Assembly: GCA_013399115.1 (NCBI GenBank)
Contig: VXAA01004298.1
Span: 719,460 to 783,459, forward strand
Reading direction: 5' to 3'
DNA: 64,000 bases
From: Anseranas semipalmata
Lineage: Eukaryota > Chordata > Aves > Anseriformes > Anseranatidae
Shown: positions 38,001-49,855 of the stretch, one piece after another
Layout: every line of letters starts with the position of its first letter
Position numbering within the stretch: the first letter of the stretch is position 1
The notes under the pieces: generated by a model
What the model was told of the DNA's origin: nothing
The model's input: the letters and a program-made list of their open reading frames with translations, nothing else
Databases searched by the model: none
Translations under genes and position numbers: made by a program

Positions 38001-41000
38001 TTTACAAAACTTACAGCAAAACAGAATGACAAATCAACACTTAAATGTAAAATGCCTAAAAACTACAATTTCATTGTTGTGATATTTAAAAAATTCTACA
38101 GCATTTATTTAAAAATTTTAATGACAAGCAATTTTTTTTCTAAAATCCCTGGGCCTGCTGCTTCAGCACAGACCTGAACACTCTGGGTCTGCTTCACACA
38201 GATGCAGACCCAAAGGCTGTGAGTATATGACAACATGCCCCTGCTGAACTAAAACCCCTATCAGTGGGAGCTGAAACCTTTCCTCTGTCAATGGGAGTCA
38301 AAGTATAAAACGTGTCTCAAAATTTATGAGAGGAGATGTCCATTGCCCTCACCCAGGACCCTTCAGAGAACCTCTGGAAGCCCCAAAGCAAGGCCTTGAG
38401 AAGGAGCTGTGCTGTGGACAGAGCAGCACCAGCACAGAGATCCTAGCAGCTCTGCAGCATCTGGCAGAAAACAGATCCTGGCATAACCTGCAGCTCGTCT
38501 ATAATGATATCATTATACTATTATAACTCACTGGGCAAAAGCTTTCATTCTGAAGTAAAATAGCCTCTTGGTTATTTCCAGAGTGACTTACAGTAAACAG
38601 GAAAGAAGAGACTTTTATAGTGTTCTCCTGGAAGCTACAAAGAGATAATTATATCAGTATACTAATGCGGGCAAATCTTCCTGCACACAAAAGCCCACAG
38701 ACAGATTCCAGCTTTTCAGTTCACCTGGGCCAAAGAGCTGTAGCTCAGGAAGATACAGAGAGCTTCGTTATTTTAGGTCTCCTCTGCTGAGGGCTGCTTG
38801 TGTCCATTCTGCCTGTTTAGAGAGACAAAAATCATCTTCTCACCACTTCCACAATTGTGCAAACAATGCTTTTATGAACTGAAAAAAAGAAGTGCCTCTG
38901 ATCTCCATACTTGTAAATTAATGGCCTCCAAAAGCTTTCAGCATGCCCACAATGAAACCTCTTAGTGGCTGCCGAAGTAGAGAATGGGTCCAGGGCTTTC
39001 CTCTGCTATATGATGATGGGGAGCAGCCACTGCAAGCACAAAAACGCATGAACACTGAGAAGGCATGCTTCCCAGTTCTTATTAAGCAGGTGAAAATGTT
39101 TTCACCAAAGACACTGACTCTAGAACAGCAATAGTAGATTGACTTACTTTCTTTACCTAGTTATTAAAATATTCCTTTAATTTACTGAAAGAATATTAAG
39201 GATTTATCCTGCGGTGGGGGGGATGATGGGATGGGATCCCCTCCCTTATTCGGTGAACTTAACATACTCAGGTATACATTATACTGTATGTGTAGATTCA
39301 GGTAACATGAAATATTCATTAATTTCAGATATTTTACTTGAAAAATAATTAACTCAGATATTCCATTTCTAACCATCTAATTTTGTATGAGGATAATTCA
39401 GTTTAGTAAGTCTGCCTGTAATGGTTCGCTCAGAATTACCCGGGGAAAGCACTAAACCCTTATTTCCCAAGCGTCTTGCTGTAGGCAACCGTATTCAAAA
39501 CTGACACTTTCCCCTCCTGTTCCATGCTCCCTGGAGGAGCCCCTCTCCCGCAGGACTGGGCAGCTCTCTGTCCAACCTGTCCCGTCAGCTGGGAGCAGAG
39601 AGCTTCGTGTTCAGTGTGAATCCTTGGCACAGAGCACGTACACGCAAAGCGAGCTCAGACATTAGCATGTTTGGGTAGAACATGCCTCACCCTGCATTTC
39701 ACACAGCGCTGAGCACCAAGGGGAAATGATCTCAGCTGGGGATTCTAGATGTTACTCTAACATCAATAAATAATAATAACAATGTTTATAAAAATAATGA
39801 GGCTTTTACATGAAATGCACTACATCTATGCAATCTATTAAGAGAAATTAGTCTTTTCTGTGGGAAAACTTCTAAACCTCCACTTAAAAAGTCTGAAAGA
39901 CGATGCAGCTACTACAGATGGAATGCATCTTAATGCAAAAGCATCCTATTATTTACAAACATTAATGACCAGATAATAATTGGACAACTATTTCTCATAA
40001 ATAAGATCTTTAACCCATTTGTCATTTGAATAGAAAATAGAATTAATTTTTGAGCACTTACGCTAATCCTTAAGCTAAGCATAAATAGCACGGAAACAAT
40101 TAATTCCTAAGAAAACAAAACTAAGAGAAGGCAGCAAAATGCTTACTAAAACATGCAGTTAAATATTTTATACCACATTAACACAGCTGCACATGACATA
40201 CAGCTTCAATACAACTGAATCAAAATATTAAAAGAGGTCATAACATTGCGTGGGCGTATTTGTATTTTTATGGTTTGTTTTTTTTTTCCCAGAATATCCT
40301 GTGGCTGATTAAATAAACAAACAAACTAATGTTTCTCTAGTCCTTCCTGAACTTCAGTGAAAGCAGCTTATGGAAATTTAACCCACCTTCTATCCCCAAA
40401 ATATTTCAAGCCCCATTTCCTGCAGAACGCCGATACCCACCATTACCTGACCTAATTGACAATCATTATACACAGCTCTAACCAAAGGCCACCTGTAATC
40501 TCTAAACCTCCTCTAACATCTTCACGAGAAACAGCACCCAGGGAGATGGACTGACTGACCCAGGCCCAGAACTGACTAACAACATATAGGCCAAGGAGAG
40601 ATTTTGTGTTATTATTATCAAACAGTGCAAGTGCACATTTATGACTCTGCTTTAAAACTATACAGGGACTACTGAAACAATAGTACTTAAGGATTTTTTT
40701 TCCTGAATATTCATAATTTGCATTAAAATACTTTACCTTTTATTCTATTTTAGTTTGATTACTTATACAGCCATGTAAGTTAATTTAATGGACAAAATGT
40801 AATGGACAAAAGCAAGCTTTCTTACTGGAAACCTGCAGAACAAATAAGGTTGTACTTTGTCTTCAGAATTTGACACCACTAAATAACACATGCTGCAGGA
40901 AAATGTGAAATGATCTTTCTCTAATTTCAATAAAAACTCAAATAATAATCACAAATTTTAATGGGAATAAATTATATTTCCTATTTTATTATATTTATGT

Positions 41001-43971
41001 TACTACGAAATGTTTACACTATCTTTTCAAGCTTTCAAGAAAATCATTTTGGTAGAAATAAGGAAGAGACATTACAAGAAAATACTTTCAGCATTTCAAT
41101 ACAGTAGATAACAGTGTTGTTTAAAGTATCAAAGTTTAGAAAATTAAGAGCAAAAAATAGCAAGTTCTTTTCCTCTTACTAATATTCTTAGGTATTACAG
41201 AACAACAAAAAACTTGGAAAATGTTTTGTCTTCACAAAACAGGAAGAAATTGCTCAAATTTCAGTCAGAAAAATAATAAACTTGATAAATATCATGTATT
41301 GTAAGTATCCTTTTCAAGATACTCACACAGATTAAGAACAAACAGAACGCACTTTTAATAGCATTTTTACAGATACAAGCTTTTTTTTTAATGAATAGGC
41401 CATTGACAGAATTGGATACTTGAGTTCAGATGCTAGTCAAAACAAGGTTCGAGACATTGGATTTAAATAACAGAGACAACAAAATAAAGGCCGTTAAAAG
41501 TCAATGAAGATATTTAAATCAATCAGCTGTTTCACAGGCAGCCAACACTAAGAATTTAGATTGTGCATAATGCACCCTTTCCAAAACCCACTAATATCAA
41601 TTGAAAGGCTCCTACTGACAACAGCACTCAAATCAGCGAGCAATCATGCTACTTCACTCTGAGTAAGCAGCAAACGATGAAGTAGCCCAACCGAGAGAAA
41701 GGCATAACAACCAAAAATTCAATTTTAAGCTAAATCCAAAATATTGAGGCACTCGAAGAAAAGACCTAGTCAAAAAGCAGTGCTAATATTTGCAATCTCA
41801 TTCGGCACATCAAAATAAACCCCCTCCGTTCCGTAAAGGAATATACAGAGAGCTTCCATCAAATAAGACTTTGCATGCCCGGGTTAAAGATTGTTCCAGG
41901 TCCAGTGAAAAAAAAATCAATATTACTTTTTTTTTTTCCTCACCGCCCAAACACAGTGAAATTGATAGGGTTAAAACTGACAACGTTCCACCCTGTGCTA
42001 GAAAAACACTACCCCAAACCCTACAATTATTTTACTCTCACGGTGACGAAACACCACTGACTCACGAGGAACCACGAGATGGCGACCCCAGCCTCCCCAG
42101 GCACACGGCTGTGCCCCCAGCACACCCCTACGAGAACGGTGACACTGCGCCATGTGCCTTGACACAGGGCACCGGGAGGCATCCACACGCGTAGCACAAG
42201 GCAGTGCACATCTAGGAACAGCAAGAAACTAGGTACTGCAGAGGAGTAACCCCCACCAGGAATGCTGTCATGTTAAACAGCTAGCATTCCCGGCATTATT
42301 AGGGTTCTCGTCCTGTAACCCCCGCTATCGATGTTGTAAAAATAGAGCAAAACTAGCGCATCAATGGCGAGCCTCTGGTAACAGAAATATACAAATATCT
42401 GTAGTAGAGACAAAATTTAAGTCCTGCGTTGTCAAACTGAAAGAGCACAGAACACCTGCAAAGAACACCCCAGGTCCATCACTGCCTCCAGCAGCCCAAG
42501 TCATTCAGCATCTATGCAAAGAGGTTACATTGATCCTGCGACTGCTATAAAAACAGAGAAGCACCACTCACTCAGTTTTGCCTTCTTACTAAAAAGACAG
42601 TAACTTGAGTATAAAGCAAGAGGTCCCAGATAAAGACAGACAGATGAGGGGACGTAATACGGATCACAGTGAAAAACAGCAATATCATGACGCTGGCCAC
42701 AACTTCCCTCAAGCTGTGCGTATGCGTCGTGGTAGAGGAGCACTGTCACAAGTGACAGAAAGAAGAACAGGGGGAAGCTTTAAAGACGAGTTTTGGAGCT
42801 CTACCTGGTCACACTGGTATTAGCGGCACTGAAAAAATACAAAGATGTTTTGAAAAACTAGTAAGTGGAAGGACAAGATGCCATGATGAGCAGTTAAGCA
42901 GCAGGCATCGCATCCGTAGGGGATAAGAAATGACAGAAGGTGTCAAGACAGACTGTGAAAGACCAAGTAACAGAGTGGGGGTGATTCAGAAGGGGAATTA
43001 AGTGGAAAGAGTGAAAAAAAGATATTACATAGTCAAATTGACAAGCTACAGGTAAACGTATGTGTCTTGGTATCGAAGATATGAGATGATGACAGTCCAG
43101 GCAGGAGTCTTATAGCTACATAAGAAAGGCTGTCTTTGAAGTGCTACATAGAAATAATCAACAATGTTTGTATTCTTAAAGATGAAGGTACCTTTTTTGT
43201 CAAATTGAGTACAATTCTCCTACCTATTTTTCCTATCAGAAGTAGGGTAAACCTCTCCTGCTGCTGCTGGAAGACAACATGGTTAGAGATGCACAGAACG
43301 TCCTACGCCCTGATCCAGAATGCAGCTGACAGATCCAGCTGAGGCAACTTCCAAGCAACTGTTTTTTCCTCCCCAAGCTGCTCTCCTGTAATTCAGCTAG
43401 TTTAGACTCAGACATCGTCTCTTAGTCCTTAACACAAATCTGTTTTACCTTTTGTTTCGTCCAAACCTACTTGGTTTCCATAAGCCCTGAACTCTTCATC
43501 AGGTCATCTACAGATTTTCACTTCCAAATTTTTGACAGAAAGTCTCAGGAGCTTACATCTAACAGTAACTATGAATGGAATATCTCTCAGGACCAGAGCT
43601 GGGTACACCCATATTTGAGCTATTTCTCATGAATGCAAAAGTAGAAGGATGTTTATCATTCTTCTTTGGTGTGGGTAAAACAGGAACAAGTTAACTCTAG
43701 TGCCATTTCAACCTTATTTCAACTGTGTAATTCCACCACTTCTACATGGTTACTATACATATGTACATAGTTATGAACATATATAATTACTTTTATACTT
43801 ACTTTTATATTTTTTTCTAATCCATCCACAGTCCCAGAAACAGGAAAGGATTTTTTTATTTTTTTTTTAAAGCAGAGTTTTGTTTCATGTGAGACAGGGG
43901 AAGACACTTAGAAAGAACAAACTGAGAAATTTGCTCTGAACACAAAACTAGCAATAGCTTGTGACAAATGA
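29046..43971. other. Unique DNA, no recognised gene
   Basis: No transposable element recognised. Mildly GC-rich stretches lie at 32250-32480, 32930-33000, 39520-39640 and 42050-42190. Splice-bounded open segments on the minus strand include 29371-29494, 29733-29844, 30530-30719, 30861-30962, 35192-35323, 39268-39336, 40493-40571 and 43803-43906. On the plus strand they include 29313-29394 and 37167-37255. None has a recognisable product. C-rich repeats at 35831-35846 could form a G-quadruplex on the minus strand. Confidence 0.4.
38184..38212. repeat. GC-rich hairpin, 9-base stem
   Basis: TGGGTCTGC and GCAGACCCA separated by 11 bases. Too short for a known RNA gene and with no T-run after it; noted only as an inverted repeat. 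Confidence 0.7.
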
Positions 43972-44100
43972 GAGAGGTACTGAGTGTCTTGCTCCTGGTC
44001 ACTGACAGAGCAGATAGCAAAGCTGTAGACATAAATCTGATCCTACAGTCTTTAGTCTTCCCACGTTTGCCTGTAGTACAAGCTATCCATCTAACATACA
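43972..44100 (-). repeat. MIR/CORE-SINE-like ancient SINE fragment
   Basis: Plus-strand text AGAGAGGTACTGAGTGTCTT, then GCTCCTGGTCAC, then AGCAAAGCTG, then ATCTGATCCTACAGTCTTTA and AGCTATCCATCTAAC. This follows the reverse complement of MIR/CORE-SINE order (GAGAGGTTAAGTGACTTGCC, GGTCAC, GGCAGAGC, CCTGACTCCCAGTC, CTATCCACTAGA). Better preserved than the copy at 1800. A 139-codon minus-strand frame here (43856-44275) overlaps it and is therefore unlikely to be a real gene. Confidence 0.6.
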
Positions 44101-47100
44101 AGTTTTTAAACTCATTGCAGGTATATTTGTGAAGAGTTAAAAAGTGAAATCTGACCACTGCTTGCCAGCCCCAGGGTACGTTGTACTGCAGTGTTTCCGA
44201 CCTTCTCACCATGTCTATGGACTGCAGAAGCAGTTGAAATGTAACATCATTCATGGTGTAGTTTAGTGTCATCACTGAGAGCCACCAAGTCCAAGCCTTA
44301 CTGATTTTTTTTACTGCAATAGACCCAATACAGAGTTAAAGAACAGACAGCTCTGCGCAGCACAACAGAAATTATAATGCTTTTCTAATTGACCTAAGAG
44401 CAGTATCTATATGAAGGCAAAGGTAACATCCAGGGCTCTTCCACAAATATTGTGTACTGTGGATAAAATCTACACTAGGCGACAACTCGAGTTTTTTAAG
44501 TAGCTATTTGACTGCAGCAAGGCACGAGGTTGACTGAGGATACTACTCTTGCTTAACACTTTTCTAAGGAGAGGAAAAAAAAAAATACCACCACACCATA
44601 AAAATGGCCCCAGGAAAGTTACTCACTTTTTCAACAGCGTTTTGACCCCCACAATTTTAAGCTTACAACCTGCTCTTCCAGAATTCTTCCTACTTTCATG
44701 AAAATGAAGCCACATGATTCAGCCCATTAAATTTCTCTTTGACCTTCAGTTTACCTGCTCTGTTGGGACACAATTTACAGTTCTGCTAGATGAAAGTGGA
44801 ATTCAGAAGGAAAAGGATGGAGCTGTTAACAAAAACTGCTAAGCTAATTTTTGCCTGCGGCAACGTTCATAAATCTACTGTAGATTTAGGCAAAGTCTTA
44901 ACTCCTTCACCTACAAAACTAAGCAAAGAAAATTGTTTTGCAAAGCCACATTCAAAACAAATTAATTGTGGTTGTGTGTTCCAGTTTCAAATTTCTTAGA
45001 AATTAGGTTTTTGAGTATTAAGTCCTGCAACTGCAAATTGCTGCAGTCCTGCAAAACACAAGAAAGTTTTGATATAAATACACATGCATACACATATGTA
45101 ACATGCTTATGCCCAATGAAGAATAATTTAAAAGGTGAAGTAACTGTCAAATTACTCCTTTCTTCACTACAGTGAATATGATATATTGAGTAAATAGCAA
45201 AATGGTAAGTGAAAATTAATTAGAAATCCTGGTCTTTTTGATAGGCTAATGGATTTTGGGTTGTTTCACTCAGTCCTTTTCATCCCACACCTAATGATAT
45301 CAAGGTACAGCCTTTTCTCTAAACCTCATTCATCCCTAAATTCTGTTGTTTTGGTTTATTGTTCTTTTGGCTAATATGGAGCAGGGCAGAACTGCCCAGA
45401 TGTAATCACACATTTTAAAATTGTTTCAGCAGGTCTTTTTTTATCATGTTATAAATTGTCTTGCCTTTTGAGAGAAGCCCAGTTTTTATTCCTAACTCAA
45501 AGAGTAAGTGGTGATTACACACAAGAATCTACTTAGAAGTACTGTCAGGCAGGACAGCTTTGCCCTTAGAGAAGAGTGATAATTTTCTTGTACGGGTTTT
45601 ACTGCAGGCAAAACCTGAACAAAGGACCTCATGGCTTTGATAAGCAGATGATATTTTGGAGACACTCTTGTTTACTAAGACAACAGTTTCATAACACATC
45701 CTCTGAAAATCTGAAATCCTGAGAAAGCAACCAGGCTGTTAGATGAAGCCCAGCTGATGGAGATTTTTCTAGTTTCTAGTTACCTTCATTGTCTGAAGGA
45801 GAAAGAGAGTAAGAGAAACAAAGATTTGATCTGAACATCAACTTCACAGCTGCTTTTGTTAATACGATTGTGCAGAAGGGCTGAACAGCCCACTTCCTCG
45901 TCTTCTGTGGGCTTCTACTGTTAAACATTGAAAGAAACAGCCCAGAGGTGGCTATGTTCTCACTGCTAACAATGACCCAACACGCTACTAGAAAACAGCG
46001 CTGTCTGCCCAGTCAGGTTTCAGTGACAAGCTATATGCGTTTATCCTCCGTTTCCTGGAATCCTTAATTTCCAGAGTAAAACTTTCAAAACACAGTAAGA
46101 ACAGATAAACATTTCCTTCTTGGAAATAGAAGTACAACTCAACAGCAGGCAATGGAAGCCAGCACACTCTTCATGGGCTGCAGATCAAGCCTTGTTTCAG
46201 TTCCCCAGTTCCAACAGCAAGTGCATGTTCAAGTCTTCTTCTTGTTACTCACTGCTGAGACTAAGCTCTGTGACGATCCTCAGTGCTCATGGATCAGGTC
46301 TGAGAACTGATGGCGGAGCTGTAATTGAGACAGACTGTAGAAAACTACTGTAAGAGAAACCACAGTAGAAGTAGCAGTGACCCCTCCATTTCTTCTGCTA
46401 GCTTTTACCATCTTAAGCTACAGCTGTCTCTGCAGAAACGGCATGGGTCACTCAGCTACTGTCAGCTTGGCTTCAAGGCTGTCTCATCAAAATTAAATGC
46501 CAGCTTTTTCCCCTCTAGTTTTAGGCACAATACCACCTTTGTGCATAACCCCTTCAGGCTCTGACAAAAGCAACCCAAACTGTAGCAATAACAAATCTCC
46601 TTGAATACAAACATGGACAAAACCAAAGAGTAGTGGCATTAAAACATACACTTGGAGCAAAAGAACTCAAATTATGGGAAATTATTCAAGATGTGGAAAA
46701 TTGAAGTTTAAGTCTTCTGCCAATTTTTCTGCCACCTGGTTCTTGATTCTTCCTGTGCTTTACAGGCTACCCTTGTACCCACTACTGTCATCAATGTCAG
46801 TCTGACTGCTCTGAACTATCTTTCAGAATCACCCAGGTGTCCTAAAACAAGAGCTTGCTCAAGATCACCGGTATCTTGAGTGCTTCTTTCTGTACCCATC
46901 TGGATCACCCCAGATGCTAGCTAACACAGGGAAATGTCAAACAGGCTGCAAAGAGCCACTGACTTGTTCTCTCATACAAGCATAGGAGAAAGATTCTGAT
47001 CTTCACAACACTATAGGATCTAATTTATACTTAGGCAATTAAAAGCCAGTCACAAGGAAGACAGACATTTGAAAGGTAACTAATTCTTTCTCAGCACATC

Positions 47101-48752
47101 TCACCCCTCAATGCCAACGCTTCTCCTCAAGCCACCCTCCTTGCCAAGCACGAAAATATCTTTGGTCAGATTCTGCCTTTTATCACTGAATTGCCCTTTA
47201 TTATCAGGTGAACATTACTTGTTCAAAAAGAGTCTCAGACGTTTATAAGGGGCCTCACACTCCGCTTTAAGAAGCTAATACGCAGTTTGAACTTAGAGCC
47301 TTGCTTTTTTTGGTTTTGTTTCCTCTAGAAAAATGGAATGATTCTTTGAATTGGTTTTAAACTGAAAAACAAACCATTCTTCCTGTGACCCCAAGGCAAC
47401 CTGGGATGTCGATACTGACCTTTATTCCCCTCCTACACTATTTTTCTAAGTGGGAAGCAATTTAAAAAACTCTGGCAGTGTGGTTTTTCTGAAGGAAAAG
47501 TATATTGTGTAGTCAATGATAAATCAGATATTGATACAGTTTCCTTGATCTTACAGGCAAAAACCACACTTGTCAGAAGTGCTGTAGTGGCATGACACAA
47601 CAGCGCTACTTTTGCACAACACTCCTGTACAAAGACATACACACCAAGTTAGACAAATCTGGAAAACTACTACCACCTTCAGTCAGACAGAACCCATGCA
47701 TCATTGGACTGTCTTTAATTTGTTTGGTCTCTGCAAGTAAGGAAACTTGGCTGTATCAGTTTTCTTGGCATTGAGATGCTTTGCCAGTGAAAGAAAAGTC
47801 TTGCTACTTGTTCTGGTTGGCAAACACAACCCCCCCGAAAGACTTAAACCTATCGTTTAAAGAGCAGGAACAAAATACATCTTATCAGTGTTAGCAGACT
47901 GAGTGGTTTGTAAGATTTTCATCTCCAGCTTAATTTTAATTAATTTCTTTATCTACCTTAAAGCTATCCAGATAGTACAGTTTTCAGGTTGGTTGGTTAG
48001 CAGGGACTGTAAACACTGAACATCCAAATACTTTGATCCATTTTATTTCCAATTGAATTTTCATCCTCTAAATGTGCAAACAAATCGCTTGTGTCTACAG
48101 CCAGTTCTGATGCCTGTAGGCCAGATGTACTGAAATAAGGAACTGGCCGAATGCCATTAATATCAAAGGGAAGACACTTGATAACCTTCATGGGTTTTCA
48201 TCAGCCTTTGAACCAACTGTTTTTACATGAACTGGGCAATGCTCTCCTTCTTAATCTAGTCTATATCAAGCTTTGCATAAACTACATCTATTTTACATTC
48301 AAAAATAAGACAAGGCTGAAAGATAAGACAGTTTATCTGGAACATTTAAACCAGGCTTAGCCAGCTGTACCTTTGAAATCACCCTTTTCTGTGATTGCAG
48401 GTAGCTTCAACTATTACCCACTGAAGAGATGTCATTCAAGTCAATATCTATCTAGCTACCAAATTCAGGATTCTGCACAAATACCTTGTAGGCATTTCTC
48501 TTCTGTTATTGAAACAAATCTGTACTGACATCTAAGGAAAGCCTACCATCTGTTGGGAGCCAGTGAACCCTTACTATTCCTTACTTGAGATGAGCAGGCA
48601 TTCAAAGGTCATTTTTTCCTGAATGTTCTTCAGGTTCCTTTCATTAAACAGCAAAGCAAAGCCCATGTCAGCAAGAAGGTCAAGAACAGTCAAGTGAATA
48701 CTCTTAATGTTAGCAGAATAATTGAGCCTAGAATATAATAAAAAAGCCTGGC
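44101..48752. other. Unique DNA, no recognised gene
   Basis: AT-rich. Splice-bounded open segments overlap on opposite strands at 47555-47736, which shows how easily such segments arise here. Others on the minus strand are 45543-45601, 47677-47730 and 48032-48185. No repeat was recognised. Confidence 0.4.
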
Positions 48753-48757
48753 ACCAT
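48753..48757. repeat. Target-site duplication, left copy (ACCAT)
   Basis: ACCAT directly before the TG that opens the LTR on the plus strand; identical to 49371-49375. Confidence 0.9.
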
Positions 48758-49370
48758 TGTAGTGGTTTTACCCTGCCGGGCAGCTGAACTCCACCACAGC
48801 CGCTCTCTCACTCCCCCTCCTCAAAGAAGAGGAGGAGAAGAAAGTATGATGTAAAGAAAACAGGGTCTCTCGCAGGTTGAGATAAGGGTAATTTAATTAA
48901 AGGAAAAAAAAGGAAAGAACAAGCAAAGGCCGTGCAGAAGCACAGAGGGGAAAGGGGAAAAAAATTATTCTCTACTTCCCCATCAACGAGCGGTGTTCGG
49001 CCACGTCTTGGGAAGCAGGGCCTTAATACGCATAGCGGTTGTTCGGGAGGACAGACGTCTTCACAACGAGAGCCCCCCCCCTCCTTCCTTTTTTCAGCTT
49101 TTATTGCTGAGTGTGACATCATATGTTATGGAATATCCCTTTGGTCGCTTTAGGTCAGCTGCCCTGGCCATGTCCCCTCCCCACTTCTTGCCCACCCCCA
49201 CCTACTGGCTTTGGGGGCTCTGGAGAGAGTCCTGGTGCTGTGCCAGCACTGCTCGGCAGTAGCCAAAACACTGGTGTGATACCAGCGCTGTTCTAGCTAC
49301 AAGTGCAGAGTACAATGCTATATGGGCTGCTGCAGGGAAGGTTAACTCTATCCCAGCCAGACCCAGTACA
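48758..49370 (-). mobile_element. Solo LTR of an avian endogenous retrovirus (ERVL-like)
   Basis: A 613-base element runs TG to CA and is flanked on both sides by ACCAT. In sense orientation (minus strand) it starts TGTACTGGGTCTGGCTGGGA and then reads TAGAGTTAACC. It ends in AGCGGCTGTGG, then GGGTAAAACCACTACA. I recall a large avian LTR group with the same ends, the GGGATATTCCATA stretch (here near 49130) and an ACTTATCTCAACC-like stretch near the 3' end. A 5-base duplication is usual for class III (ERVL) elements. An AATAAAA at 49099-49105 sits where relatives carry a TATA-like box. No gag, pol or env sequence is present: it is a solo LTR left by LTR-LTR recombination. Open frames of 70-104 codons inside it are shadows. 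Confidence 0.92.
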
Positions 49371-49375
49371 ACCAT
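49371..49375. repeat. Target-site duplication, right copy (ACCAT)
   Basis: ACCAT directly after the CA that closes the LTR on the plus strand; identical to 48753-48757. Confidence 0.9.
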
Positions 49376-49830
49376 TAAAAGAAGGGGCAGGGAGGCAAGA
49401 AAAGTTCACTTTTTTTTTTTTAAATCACCTGCAAAATGAGCCTCAAAGGTGTGAAAAATAAAGAAATGAAGTAACTGAATAAAACTGTAATGTTTTCAGC
49501 CACTTAAAGCTACAACTTGTGACGAGAAACGGTGTGGTTTGGGCTTTGATCCTCTTAATGAACCCAAATCGACCCAAGAGAAGAATGTAAATGATTGTTC
49601 ACACAAATATTCTTGAGGTGGTTGTTGGTTTGTTGTTATCTGAAAATCTCCTCCTGAAACTTTCAGTTTTAACTGCACTGCTTTAGGCTGTGCTAGCTAA
49701 CAAAGTCTCCATCTGTTTTCAGCTGCTCTGCCCTTTACTTAGGACAAAGTTACTCATTACTACTGTCTTACACAAGCTGTATTCTAATTTAGTTTGTCAT
49801 CAATATGAAATACTAAATTTACTAAATGCT

Positions 49831-49855
49831 AAATTTTAAATTAAATTTAAAATTT
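49831..49855. repeat. Perfect 25-base AT palindrome
   Basis: AAATTTTAAATT, a single A, then its exact reverse complement. It lies in a wholly A/T segment (49790-49880), so low complexity raises the chance of coincidence. Confidence 0.8.

Noticed and set aside
38184..38212. GC-rich hairpin considered as a terminator or microRNA precursor
   Set aside because: Stem of only 9 pairs, no T-run, and far too short for a microRNA hairpin; bacterial-type terminators do not apply here.
48808..49262. Frames of 73-104 codons around 49 kb
   Set aside because: All lie inside the solo LTR, which has no coding region.
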